From: Monomorium pharaonis | Lineage: Eukaryota > Arthropoda > Insecta > Hymenoptera > Formicidae | Direction: 5' to 3' | DNA length: 64,000 bases | Assembly: GCF_013373865.1 (NCBI RefSeq) | Contig: NC_050470.1 | Location: forward strand, 21,718,667 to 21,782,666 | Shown here: positions 22,601 to 33,960 of the stretch, one piece after another | Numbering within the stretch: the first letter of the stretch is position 1 | How the letters are laid out: each line of letters begins with the position of its first letter | Position numbers and translations under genes: made by a program | The notes under the pieces: model-generated | Seen by the model: the letters and a program-made list of their open reading frames with translations, nothing else | Told to the model about the DNA's origin: nothing | Databases searched by the model: none

Positions 22601-23829
22601 AATATTAAAATAATTCAATCTACATCTAAAATTGACAGTTTCTAAATCGATAATAAACTGTTATTTTATTTAATTTTGCTTATATTATTATTACATATTA
22701 TCATATTATTTGTATCTAACATATTAAAAAGAACGTTTTCTCCTCCTCCTTTCAACGTTTTTATTTATGTATTATAATTTTTCCTTTTCTAATGTATTTT
22801 AATTTAATATAATTTGATAATATAAATAAATATTATAATTAAATTCACATTCATAATCGACAGTTTTTAAATCAACAATAAATTTTATTTTGTAATTTTG
22901 CTTACATATTATCATAACGTTTTATATTGTCAAACAGCGGTTAAAAAAGACCACGTTCTCTCTTAACATTTTCATTTATGTATTATAATTTCTCCCTCTC
23001 TAATGCAATTCAATTTAATCTGATCATACGTATTAATTATTAAAATAATTTCTGTGTCGGGGGAAAATGTTAGTTCCATTTTCGAAATTAAATTTCGGCG
23101 AAAAATTTGTTAACAGCAAAGTTCTCCGTCGAATAGTGAGATTATGATAAATTTGTTTTTTCCTGACGGTCGATTTAGCATACGTGCCAACGACTATGAT
23201 TGGACACTTCCCTTATACTTCGCGACAAAAAGAAATAGTCGTCGCCTTGATGGCACCTGATAAAGTCCAGCTATAGTATCTGTTATTGAAAAACTGTTCT
23301 ATTATTACGGTTCTATTATTAAAATTGAAGTATTAACACGTGCGAAGAGATCAAGTGATGCGCGACAGCTCATCCACACGTATGTACGTTCTATCCTATA
23401 CTTAAAAATAAACACCCGCGCCGAGAGATTGAAAGATTTAAGCACCCCGAAGGAAATTCGACACGGATAACGACGTGAAACTCGAGAGGCAATTGTAAAA
23501 CGCGGCGCGAAGGACAATTTTCCTCCTTCTCGTATATCCGATCGATCTCGACGCGAATTCGATATTTTCCATTTGCATTTTCCAAGACGCAAAACGAAGT
23601 CACGCTTGTATCGCGATGACGTACAAGACGATGCGAATCGTCCTCGCGGCGCCGAGGAAATCAGGAGGATTCGCGGCTCGAAATTACGCCGATTCCCACG
23701 ACGGGGAGACCGACTATAACACGTTGTTTGCGTTTTACCAGCGACCAGCAGGAAGATCCACACGCTCAGAATCACGTAGCAGTAGAATGCCCTGTGCTGG
23801 TAGGACAGCCGGACCATTTCCGCGAGCAT
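18886..23829 (-). CDS. PXYLP1: Histidine acid phosphatase, 2-phosphoxylose phosphatase 1-like, 4 coding exons
   Basis: Golgi type II membrane enzyme. In vertebrates it removes the transient 2-O-phosphate from xylose in the glycosaminoglycan-protein linker, allowing chain extension. Exons: 23829-23739, 22409-22242, 21849-21281, 19611-18886; phases 1, 1, 0; 1554 nt, 517 residues (human protein about 480). Residues about 14-30 form one hydrophobic anchor. RHGDRGP at 103-109 supplies the nucleophilic His104, and SGHD at about 399-402 supplies the second catalytic His-Asp pair. The segment FCNLPHEIAADTEG before the RHG motif, the many Cys residues and the DAC near the C-terminus match PXYLP1 rather than lysosomal or prostatic acid phosphatases. 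Catalytic residues are intact. The exact substrate in insects is inferred. Confidence 0.88.
19612..21280 (-). other. PXYLP1-like intron 3
   Basis: 1669-nt AT-rich intron, GT at 21280 and AG at 19612. A small hairpin with direct repeats of GAGAGTGCT occurs around 20701-20740. Nothing else is visible. Confidence 0.7.
21281..21849 (-). CDS. PXYLP1: PXYLP1-like exon 3 (RHG catalytic motif)
   Basis: 189 codons plus 2 leading nt, acceptor TTCTAACAG, donor AAG|GTAAAA. Holds the signature GILIFIRHGDRGPL, the helix QLTTLGVLQLLKTGVALR and YSTSYRRTVQSAVALLYAL, where Arg residues of the family help bind phosphate. Ends with Cys-rich AFCSNECACP, matching the PXYLP1 FCSGSCYCP region. Asn-X-Ser/Thr sites (NISS, NASS, NGTT) fit a lumenal location. 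Confidence 0.92.
22241..22242 (-). other. Donor of PXYLP1-like intron 2
   Basis: The GT of intron 2 is at 22241-22240 on the minus strand. The intron runs to 21850 (392 nt) and shows a CA microsatellite around 22174-22188 and nothing else. Confidence 0.6.
22242..22409 (-). CDS. PXYLP1: PXYLP1-like exon 2 (stem region)
   Basis: 168 nt, phase 1 to 1. Acceptor TCTTGTCGCGCAG, donor GAAG|GTACCC. Encodes the stem after the membrane anchor (MYKYIGVDEKTSVQTRI) and the segment FRFCNLPHEIAADTEG, which corresponds to the CNIPS...EG segment just before the RHG motif in vertebrate PXYLP1. This match fixes the join to exon 3. Confidence 0.8.
22410..23738 (-). other. PXYLP1-like intron 1 with degenerate tandem repeat
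   Basis: 1329-nt intron. The half next to exon 1 (23300-23738) is GC-rich and contains chance open frames. The other half is AT-rich and holds three diverged tandem units (22441-23052), listed separately. Confidence 0.65.
22441..23052. repeat. Three-copy degenerate tandem repeat (about 190-225 bp units)
   Basis: Three successive units begin at a shared anchor: TTGACAACTTTTAAATCAAC (22441), TTGACAGTTTCTAAATCGAT (22632), TCGACAGTTTTTAAATCAAC (22857). Later blocks recur in the same order: TTTTGCTTA/ACATATTATCAT, TTTATTTATGTATTATAATTT, then CTAATG.A.TT.AATTTAAT. Spacing is 191 and 225 nt. The units are strongly diverged, so the duplication is old. Confidence 0.6.
23739..23829 (-). CDS. PXYLP1: PXYLP1-like exon 1 (start and membrane anchor)
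   Basis: ATG at 23829-23827. Encodes MLAEMVRLSYQHRAFYCY followed by VILSVWIFLLVAG, a signal anchor of a type II Golgi protein. Donor GCTG|GTAAAA in phase 1 matches exon 2. A second in-frame ATG (Met5) is possible as the start. Confidence 0.75.
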
Positions 23830-24660
23830 CCCTCGGCGGTTTCCGGTCCCGGGGGACCGATTCGCAGGCGGGCGTGCGGTAACGGCGTCCCGACGACGAC
23901 GTCACGACGGCGACGATGACGACGGCAACGTGGAGCGGCGCGAGGACGAGGACGCGACTTGATTTCCGTCCCGCAGTTCGTAGAGGCCGACCTCCGTGGC
24001 TGCATCTTCAGACGCCCGCTTTCCGCATATTCGTCGACGGCCCTGCGACGAAGGTACCGTGCCCGGGCCGAGAGAACAATCAAACGACGACGACGACAAC
24101 GAGGGATGACAACGGGATCGTTGTTGAATCGCCAACCTCCCTGCGGCGCGTACGCCCGAGATGGAACTGCCGGTCCTGACATGGCGATGGCAGGGGTAGA
24201 CTCGCGAGGGGTAGAACTTTGTTCCCAGGCGCAGGCGCTACCTAACCCCCCCGCCGATTACCCTCCACCCTGAGGAGCCGCGACCAGAGTTCTCCGCGAG
24301 AGACGGGGGTCGGTCTACAGGGTGGCTGGCTGGCTGGCTCACCCGCGACGTTTATCGACCTTCCCTTATCCGGCGCGGTTATCGAATGCGGGGTGCCTCG
24401 GTCGCGCGGCCGAAAGGCCGGTCGGTTATACACTCGCCGTCGAGAAGGCGCGAGAGTGTGCACACACGCTCGTCGTCGTCGTCGTCGTCGTCGTCTTCGT
24501 CTTCCCGTCGTCACGTTGCGGAATATCAAAAACAAGGTCCCCCGGACTGTAATGACGAGCTTTCTCTGACAATTACCGACCCGAAGAGACGCGAGAGAGA
24601 GACGTCAAGATGACTGACGGTTTATTCCTCCACCTGACCGACTTTTACGGCCAAACACAA
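23830..24660 (-). promoter_or_regulatory. CpG-rich promoter / 5' UTR region of the PXYLP1-like gene
   Basis: GC- and CpG-rich block upstream of the minus-strand start, with many overlapping open frames on both strands caused by base composition and CGN repeats. Contains a GTC trinucleotide run (about 24470-24496). No TATA box is evident. The 5' UTR and start site probably lie here. Confidence 0.5.
24470..24496. repeat. (GTC)n microsatellite
   Basis: About nine near-perfect GTC/CGT units followed by interrupted copies to about 24512, within the CpG-rich block upstream of the phosphatase gene. Confidence 0.85.
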
Positions 24661-24895
24661 TGTCCAAATGTTTCTCTCTTTCTCACTCACGCACAATACG
24701 CGCCGTTAACTCCTACACGTTTATTTTAAAGAGTGTAAGAAATGCGTTTGTCTTTTTCTTCGGCACGCTGAAGAAACACACCGGTTCCCGGCGTAATCAT
24801 ACGGCAATTTGGACGCTGAAAATACGTCTTGACACAATCGTCCTTCGTAAACATGATTATTTCTTCCTTTCCTCTCGCGTTCTCAACTAGGATTA

Positions 24896-25189
24896 GTTAC
24901 TACTAGATATGTTACTTTTGACAATATTCGTAGTTTCAAGGTAACTCGAATCTACGAAGTTAGAAATTAATTTCAAAGATTTGAAGCTTCAGAGTTTGAA
25001 GGTAACTTTGAAGATTTGAAGTTTCGAAGCTTCAAAGCTTCGAGGTTTGAAGCATCGAAACTTCAAATTTTCAAAGTTACCTTCAAACTCTGAAGCTTCA
25101 AACCTTTGAAATTAATTTCTAACTTCGTAGATTCGAGTTACCTTCAAGCTTCGAAGCTACGAATATCGTCAAAGGTAACAGTAAATAAC
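24896..25189. mobile_element. Foldback (long inverted-repeat) element
   Basis: Nearly perfect palindrome centred near 25040. Outer ends GTTACTTTTGACAATATTCG and CGAATATCGTCAAAGGTAAC pair, and the inner arms (GGTAACTCGAATCTACGAAG onward) match for about 110 nt with few mismatches. Interior built from GAAGCTTC and TTTGAAG motifs, which continue past the right end to about 25255. No ORF. Little arm divergence suggests a fairly recent insertion or arm homogenisation. Confidence 0.7.
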
Positions 25190-25429
25190 CCCGAAGGCTC
25201 AAAACTTCGAAGCTTCAAGTTCTTTCGAAACTTTCAAATATTCGAAGTTGTCAAAAAAATCAATAGCCCTAATACACACAAACAAGGTAAAAAATGAGTC
25301 AAGGAAACGATGTATAACGGTTTCTATAAAATTGCGAGCCGCTTGCAGCAGACGTATGTTATGCCGAAGCTCTGTTATTTCATCAAAAGGATCAATTCGA
25401 CGGTGCACAATCCTGCCCCTTGTTAATTT

Positions 25430-26100
25430 CCTTTCCGCGCGCGCGGAACAGCGGCGGGCTAAAATTATCGCGTATCAAGCGCCGCGCGATCAGATTAAGC
25501 CGCGGGTTAATTCCGTCCGCCTCGGTTTTCGAAATTAATCCGGTTTATGGGGGGGTATATCCGGTTACACGGAGAGATTCGGAGCCCTTCGTTACGACTG
25601 AACGCGGAATTCCGCGTCGATCCGGGGTCGCGCGGACGTGCGGATTCGACCTCACTTCGATCGCGTCGATTTGCGCCGCTTGTTGCTCCGAAGGTTTCTC
25701 GAATTTTTACGTCGTGACGTTTCTGACACCTGGGGTGAGGTGCAAACGCGAAGGTGCAAGGCTCGCTGTCCGACGACGACGACGATGGATCCCGGGGATC
25801 GCGCCGAGAAAAGCGGATGCTGTGATATCATCCACGGCGCGAACGGCTTGTCTCTCTCTCGCGCGCGCGCGCGGCCCAGCCTCGTAAATATATTCCGTTT
25901 AAGACTGATGGCTAGATTGTCCCGCAGTTGACGGTTAGTCACGGGGTTCTCATATCGGGGCAGGCCGAGCTACACGCGGATAATCGCGCCCGTCTAGCGA
26001 CGTCGCAGCGCAACGCGACGCAACGCGCCGGGCACGCAATCGTCATTGGTAATTGAACGCCCCCGCGGGCATTGCCGGACTTAAACGGTCCCCAGACGAG
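25430..26100. other. CpG-rich island, no gene assigned
   Basis: GC-rich, CpG-dense segment with several overlapping open frames in many frames, none with recognisable protein content. It ends just before a (GA)n microsatellite. Confidence 0.45.
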
Positions 26101-26140
26101 CGATATTCTTTGTTAATAAGAAATCCTCCTTCCCTCACCC

Positions 26141-26192
<52 letters not shown>
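26141..26192. repeat. (GA)n microsatellite
   Basis: About 45 nt of uninterrupted AG repeats flanked by GA-rich sequence. Confidence 0.9.
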
Positions 26193-26196
<4 letters not shown>

Positions 26197-26755
26197 CGAG
26201 AAGATAGAGCAGATGCGTTCGGTGAACCGATTAGGAGATGTCGATTCAGCTTCTCTCTTGAGAGAAAGAGAAAGAGATTTTCCTTACGTATATACAATAT
26301 TTATTTTACGATGAAGAAATAGCTATCCAGTAAGAGCAGACATTATCAGTTTTATAAGACGGGAGAGCGTTTATTTGAAATGTTGCGAGAAAAAGTGTCG
26401 AAGTGACGACAGTTTCGCGCTACCTCGCTTTAGTTCATAATTATGTAACGGTGTAATTGGGAAAGCTGTCAATATCGCCCCGTCAAAACGTCTATTCTTA
26501 GCGTCTTCTTATATCGTCCTTTCTCTTCTTTCTTTTCTATGTGTATATACAGAGAAAATGTCTGTTCTTTAAAGTAATACAAATTTATTACTTCGCATAA
26601 GTTTAAAAATGAGTATTATATTAATTTGCATTGCGAGCATCGATATATATTTAGCTTAGTAACTGTGTTTCAAATCTGACGAAACCTGTCGACGCGCAAT
26701 TTAAAATGGGCAGAGATTATAATTAATTTAAAATATTATAAAGATTATAAGTATA

Positions 26756-26978
26756 CTCTCTAAATTTCCCCTAGAGTGAAACATTACTCTAAAAGAGTGA
26801 AAATCGAATATATCTATAAGTTCGAGTGATTTGTCACTCTAATTAGAGTGAATTAGAGTGAAAATGCACTCTACAAGAGTGAATTTTTACTCTAATTAGA
26901 GTGACAAATCACTCGAACTTAGATATGTTCGATTTTCACTCTTTTAGAGTAATGTTTCACTCTAGGAAATTTAGAGAG
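26756..26978. mobile_element. Palindromic MITE with TA target duplication
   Basis: Ends CTCTCTAAATTTCC and GGAAATTTAGAGAG are exact inverted repeats flanked by TA at 26754-26755 and 26979-26980. The arms pair over about 90 nt (AGTGAAACATTACTCT, AGTTCGAGTGATTTGTCACT) and the core is made of ACTCTAATTAGAGTG palindromes. No coding capacity. Confidence 0.75.
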
Positions 26979-27289
26979 TAGGGTTTTCTATATATATATA
27001 TATATATATTTCATTGATATATTATATTAATTTTAAGTAAATTTACTCACAAAGAGAAAGAGTAATGTAATAATATTCAGGAATAACTTATGTTATATAT
27101 ATATATATATATATATATAAAAGTTTGGTAGAATTACAATCAGGTTGCATTTAGAATGAATTCAATTCGTGCATGACAATAATTAAATTGACGATCAAAG
27201 CAATGTACAGTTCGCGACAATTAAATTTGGACGGACGAAAATTTACGTCGCGCAAGCCACGTATTCATAAGCAAATTCTAGAAATTCAA

Positions 27290-28010
27290 TTCTCCCGTAG
27301 GTACACGATATAATCTTTAACGAGATAAAGTGCCATCCACAACTCGAGAGGGAATCGAAGAGGCCGCGCGACTATAAGCGTTACTTGCAGTTTCAAGACC
27401 GCAGAATCCTTTAATCGTCCACGTAGGTCACCGTGGCGACTATCACCGCCTTGGCATTGGGGAAGAGCGACCGGTATTCCTCTTGTCGGTTCGAGCCTCT
27501 CGATGCCTAATGTCGGCATGCGAGAGAGCATCCGGCTGTGACGCAGCGCGTTCACATTGCCGCGAGGAATAATAAAGTTTGCAGCGAGCCGCACGGTCCG
27601 GGCGGACTGTGCGACACTTCTAGACGCACAGTCGTCGGCACCGTCGTATCGCTTTGTTATAATTTCGTGAGCGAGCATCAGAGAAATTCCATCCTAGTTG
27701 CGATCTCGTTGCGCAATGGTTCCGCATCGGCGCGCAGTCGCCCGAGATCAAAGTTCTTTCCGCGGCCTAGAATGCGTCCTCAAGGATCGTCAAACGCGTT
27801 TAAAGTCGGCTATTCCGCTCCGTCTCGCTATCGTTATCATCGTCTACGCGCTCGATCCCGTAGCCTGAGCGAGAGGGATTCATTACCACCGTCACGGAAT
27901 GTCATTGCGGTAATGATAACGAGTACCCTCATAACAAGATACGCAACGCAGGCGGAAGACAATCTCGGTGAATTCGTCATGTACCAATTTACGCCGTAAG
28001 GTTGCCATCT
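27290..28010. other. CpG-rich island, no gene assigned
   Basis: GC-rich segment with long but mutually overlapping open frames on both strands (for example 27286-27678 minus and 27538-27999 plus). Their peptides lack recognisable domains. (TA)n runs flank it near 26990-27010 and 27096-27119. Confidence 0.4.
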
Positions 28011-30550
28011 TTCTCTGCAACTCCGGCATTTTTCTTTTCGCCGCATTTACTCAACAATGCGATTATACCAAATGACGCAAATTATCTAGCTGTAGGAAAT
28101 TAGGCCAGCGTTGCGAATAATTAACGAGACTAACAAGAATTATCATTAGTTATATTGTGATTCATAACATTATAGAGGCGGCGATATTATGGTACGCTAT
28201 TTACATTTTGTACAATGTACAATAGCTTCGTTCTCCATTTTCATTTGCTAATATGTTGGTCAATCGATTTTGGTGTCGGCTTACTAAATAAATATTGGAT
28301 ATTATAAAATATCTAAAAGTTATGTATAATTCAACGCTATATATTGAAAGTTACCCGATCGAAAAGAAAAATAATATCTTATAATAAATATCGATTGTTG
28401 TAAATTGGGCAAATAGCGCCACTGCAAGCCACAAATGATTCCATAAGTAATCACTACAATTCCACATCTAATAACGGAGATATTATGAGTAGTTATAACA
28501 CATACAACGGTCATAATAATACCGTATTCTTCTCTACTAAATTATATATAGAATGTATGTTATATTGGATAATTGAATTGTGCTGTCTTTAAATATACAA
28601 ATTGCTTGCATTGAATCAAACATTTTCAATTCAAAGTGAAATAACAAGTTTTACTTAAAATACTTTGGAGTAAACGGAAAGCTTTTACACCTGGATTGTT
28701 AATAAATAATATCTTTCCTAACGTCATTGTCCTTCGAGATTATCTTCGCATTTGTACATTTGGCACAAATCGCAGAAGCAATTGCCGAAGGAATTATTCA
28801 TTTTGCTTTCTCAAACAACGGGTCCTAACTAACCGCCACTAATCGACAATCATTAATCAACTTAGCCAACCGCTATCAACCAACAGTTAGCAAACAACGA
28901 CCTCCAAGCAAAGTTTGTTCACAATTAATTAAATGTTCATGTGTACTAGGTATTTGTTATCATTACAAATTATTCATGTGTGCCTGAATAATTTAGATTA
29001 AACGGAGAGCTTCCGAGTTTCGATTGTTAAAAAAAAAAATAACTTTTTTTTCTAACGTCATTGATCTTAGGAAATTTCCTCGCATTTTGCCTTATTAATA
29101 GTAAGACATGAAATCGATAGTCAAATCTATCGAAATGTTATCATCGCTTTTACGCAACGCTGATTAATTTTCTGTTGTGTTAACTTGGGAGGCTGTCATC
29201 GCGGAGTTAGCAAATAATAATTTGTATGGATGGTTATCTATATACCAATTATTATTGCAATTTATTTATGAGAAGTAAAAAATAAAATGCTAAATAGCGC
29301 GCGCGAAACTAGCCTCTCAGAAAATATTGTTAAAAAAATCCAAAACCCGACAGTTTCAAATATAAAAATTTGTTTTTACTTCTGAGATTTTTTTCTGGAC
29401 TCAATATTCATGGAATAATGTATTTTTGTAAAACATTCTTTGATAAAAAACTGAGATTACTTTCCTTTTCTTTGGACACAAAAAGAATTATGTAAGTGAT
29501 ATACTCCAGACACTTTCTTCTGAAAAAACGTGGACCAGTTTGAATCGTTGTTTTTGCCTTAATGCGAATTGTTACGAGATTTAAAGATTTTTATCTAAAA
29601 TATACCGAGTAAAAACTTAAACCTGCAATCTTGATCATAATCGACGGACGTATGCTTTTACTGAAATTAGTGAAATTCAAGCAGATGAATGACGAAAGAG
29701 AATGTTTGGAGAAACTAGATTAGATCTAGTACAAAGTGCCAAATTACACTCTCAAGGGTGCAGTCCGTGAAAGTGTCGGGTGATAATTTAAGTCATTCTG
29801 TGATTAACCTATTTTGCGGACATAATGTTATGTACATAACAATTAATTCATTCAATCTACTTGTCTTTGAAAATTGTATTTGATTGTTTTAATTAATGCT
29901 TCAGTATAAAATAGTTTAATAATTTTACCCATAAAACATATATAATTTAATTTCTTACGCATAAAATTAATAATGGCAATGAAAATATATGTACGCAATA
30001 TATGTTTAATTATCTTGTTATTATAGGTAATTATTGTAACTTCAATATTTTTCGATTCAATGAATGAGAAATTTTATTTAAAATAATAAGAAAAGGTTAA
30101 TTTTTTAAGCTAATCTAAACTTCAGAGATGTAAGGTGTATTTCTAAAAGTACCACCACTTACTTAATATTATAAGAATATCTTATATTTTACAAGAGAAA
30201 TAAAAAATAGAGACATTTAGAGAATACTATAATCCGTTGGATTCAGTCTTAATTATCATTTATTTATAAGAACTATATTTAGAGAAGGAGAGAGACTAAA
30301 ATATATTTTTAGAGGAAATCTTCGTTTTTATTATGCATCTCATATCATATAATATAGAAGTTCAACTGTCATATTAAGATCACATCAAAATAATTAATGA
30401 TTGGCACTACTGGATAAGTTTTATTTCTGAAAATTACATATAAAAATAAAATATCCTCATTTTAAAATTCTTTCATATGATAAACGTTGGAAAATTTCTC
30501 GAAAAGCCGGCTAAAATTTAACAGGAACTAAATTCAGCTTGCAATCTATA
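28010..30550. other. AT-rich intergenic DNA
   Basis: No gene or element recognised. Two segments beginning near 28660 and 28990 share a run (TAAACGGA.AGCTT, then a TCTAACGTCATTG block), hinting at an old duplication. Confidence 0.4.
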
Positions 30551-30579
30551 AGTTGAAAGATAGGATTTCTATCTTTCAG

Positions 30580-30697
30580 AGATATAAGAAAATTCCTAAA
30601 GACATTTGGTATAATCTGTTGGGTTTATTGTTAGGATCCATCGTATTATCCGTCGTACGCATTCTCGTCGGTCTTATTTATACGGCGTCAGACAAGG
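30580..30697 (+). other. Orphan exon-like island (39 codons) with splice-like borders
   Basis: CAG acceptor after TTTCTATCTTT, and a strong donor GACAAGG|GTAAGT. Open frame begins RYKKIPKDIWYNLLG and contains a hydrophobic segment (GSIVLSVVRILVGLIY) that could span a membrane, then TASDKG. Base composition is GC-richer than the surrounding AT-rich DNA. I recognise no family and no partner exon; it does not join the Ptr first coding exon in frame. It could be a lone exon of an unknown gene, a transposon remnant or chance. Confidence 0.3.
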
Positions 30698-30829
30698 GTA
30701 AGTCTGGGAATTTTTCCTGGAATCTATCTGAGCAGGTAGATAGCTTAAGACACCAATGTCAGGATGACTACTACCCAACAGCTTGTATTGTTATCTGATT
30801 TAAAAAATCGATTTTTTTTTGGTGCGTAT

Positions 30830-31850
30830 CTTATGGCAGTGTCGTAGAGAAGAACTTGTGCGTGTTAATCACAAATTCCGGACAATTCCGATAATATTTC
30901 AGCTTTTTAGAAATCCTTTTTAGAAATATCCTCAGCAAGCAAGATTAACTTGCAACTTGCAGAAACATTTTCTGTATATTTTTATTTATAAAAATTTAAA
31001 TAATATAATTTCCGAATTCTATGTAAATAAAAATATTTTAATCTTTTAATATCCATCGATTTTTAAATTTGTGGAACTAATTATATACAGTAAACACATA
31101 TATTTCATATGACATATTTAATTTAATTTATGTTGCTAATAATAATATCGTATCATTTTATACTGAATATTTATATGTTCATAAAAAATTTATCGTAAAA
31201 TGTTTTACATTTATTATGTATGTATACATATTTACAAGTATTATAACAAAGAAAAAAAAGATATTTTAACAAAATTTATAATTTCTCAAACTATATAACC
31301 AAACAAATTTTATTATAGCAAATGATATTAATATAAGACTGATAAATGTAAAACTATTAATTGAATAAAAATATGAATAAAAATAATTACAAAAATAATT
31401 TTAAATTTTCGTTTCTTTCAATCAAATTATTATTATTTATTATTTATTAATCATTAAATATTTAATTCTTTTTCAATAAATTTTTAATAAAAGTATTGTT
31501 TAATAATTCTTTATTATTTTAATTCATTGAGTTGTCTAAATTGTATCTTTCGCAGCATGTCGCAAAGAATTAACTTATTTTATTACTTTGTTATTGATGG
31601 AAGATTGCAATAAGATATCTAAAACATTCAATTCTTAATTTATGTTTATACAAAGCAGTATCGAATGGAGAATATAATAAAAATGTACATATATAAAGAT
31701 TAATATAAAAATAACATAAAAATATATTAAATTTAAGTTTACGCATTCGGCAATTCTCTAGAGCAACTCTTATGAATATAAATAAGTTTCTAAAATAACG
31801 CTTTTATCACAAATTTCCATTTTATATTACTTAATAAACTCAATGACAAG
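30830..31850. other. AT-rich intergenic DNA, nothing seen
   Basis: Very AT-rich, no open frame or repeat of note. Confidence 0.6.
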
Positions 31851-32840
31851 CGGAATCTATCGCGTAAAATAATAACGAAAACGACACGTGTCAAACGACT
31901 TGCCGAATAAAATCACATTAAGCCGTAACGCTGAATAAATCATCGGAGGAATTTCCCCGGAGTGGTGGTATACATATCCGCAAATATATACCATTATCGC
32001 GGAACGATCGAGTCGATCAAGCGCGAAACGTGACGTAAAAGGAAACTGCCAGGTCGCGGAGTGCAGTAAATGCGCTGCGGTGGCTGATCGCCCGGGACTT
32101 TTATCGCTTCCTAATCTACGGACGAGAAGTGGAAGGTCAGACCCGAGTGTCTTGACGTTCACGGGGTGATAATGCATGTATTTACGGCTTGTCGATTTCC
32201 CTTTGTCCCTCTTGATGCGCGCCCGATCACTATTTCGTTATCGTCAGCACAGGCACGCGCGCCACGGTATGGACCAGTTTGCTTTCATGCTACGTCGAAA
32301 AAAAAAAAACTGCATATCACACCAGGTATCACGGATGTTCGGGACGTTCAACTAACGGTACGTTGCGGGAGAGAAGAAGAAAAACAGAGACGTTAACTAA
32401 CGATTAAGAAAAAAAAAAAGAAAAAAGGATTGGAACGTAACGATAAGCAAATCTCGAGAACTACGGAGTTACTTAACGCGGAATGATTGATAATAGCGTG
32501 TCAACAATTTACGCATAAAAATATACGTCTGATAATAACGATGAGCAAGAGAGGAAGAGAAAGAAGTTGAATGGAGCTTAATAATTACTCGCGATTGCGA
32601 GTAAGACGTTTAACGTTATTAAAGTTGATTAAATTTCAAAACACCGCAACTCGCAATTAAAAATTTCTACCGCAAGCAACCATTTCCAATATTTATGCAT
32701 AAGAATATGTATAAAATATAAGAGTACAAATAATATTCGAGTAATATTCTAGTACACATAAATAAAAGTTGTAAGTATAAAATATAAGAAAATAATTGGT
32801 GAACTATATTATGAAACACACACGCACACACACACATATA

Positions 32841-33051
32841 CAGTGGCGATCAAAAGTTTTGGATCAGGCATATTCTTTCATATTTTGAATTTAGGAGAAA
32901 TAAACAAAAAAAAGAATTTAACTTTAAATAAAATAACACATTTTACTATAAATAATCGTTGATAATGATTTAAAAAACATATAATAAATTAGCTATTATT
33001 TTTGGAATATTGCAAAAAAGATATTTGGCTCGAAACTTTTGATCGCCACTT
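32841..33051. mobile_element. Tc1/mariner-type MITE
   Basis: Left end CAGTGGCGATCAAAAGTTTT and right end AAACTTTTGATCGCCACT are inverted repeats next to TA dinucleotides. The core is about 170 nt of AT-rich noncoding DNA. CAGTG-type termini with TA targets are typical of Tc1/mariner derivatives. A (CA)n run lies directly to the left. Confidence 0.7.
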
Positions 33052-33359
33052 ATATATATAGATATATCAAATTAAAATTCATAATCTTCATCGGTTGGAC
33101 GTAAGAAGCCTCATATCAAGGCAGTCTACTTTTTGGGAGAAAAGAATATATAAATATTTATCACGCATTACTTTATACACCATGGAATATTTATCACACT
33201 TAGTGAAAACAATAAGAAAGTATTTTTTCTTAAATAAGCCTCTCGGTCCGTTTCTTTTCGTCCGTTTTTCCTCCCTCCCTCTCAACGTGTTTCATTAATT
33301 CTCGGGCATAATTTTTTTTTGTTTTTTACGTAAGAATCCTTGACTGATTGAATTTACGT

Positions 33360-33960
33360 CTCGCGCATGATTCGTTCCTCGACTTATCTCGCGACGGCTG
33401 GAAATAGAGGAGAGGAGTCGGCGAACGTCGTCGTGATTTTGCGGCCGGAATGCCGTTTCCCCCCCGAGATATCGGGCAATATACGGGATACACGAGAGAA
33501 GAACACAGCCGCGGTCAGTTGTTACTTATTCGTGGCGCGCAACACGAACGACGTAACAAAGAGCCGGGTATCGATCCATTACGTAAATCGATGAAAGCGG
33601 GAGGGGGGGGGGGGGAGAGGTAATTTCGTCTGAGCCACGCGCGACCTCCGACACGACGTTTCGCAAAAACAACGGCGTCGTTTATGTAAACGTTCGCAAC
33701 CGGTCCGGCAAGGAAGTGTCAAACTAGATAAGCGCGCGGCTGCATTCATTACTTCCGTTTACCACGGATGCGCCACGCTCCATGCGTTTGAGTTGCCACG
33801 CCGAGAGAAGATCAGCTCCCGAGATTGTACAGGACGGTCCATACGCCGTACGCCTCTCTCTGTCCCGTACATTCGAGAGTTTTCTCGCGCGCCTCTACCT
33901 TTCAAACGGCACCGATTATTAACTGGACCCGTTAGCCGTAATTAACCTATTGCGTCACGT
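33360..33960. other. CpG-rich island with G run
   Basis: GC-rich, CpG-dense segment containing an interrupted G homopolymer at about 33602-33615. No gene content identified. Confidence 0.4.
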
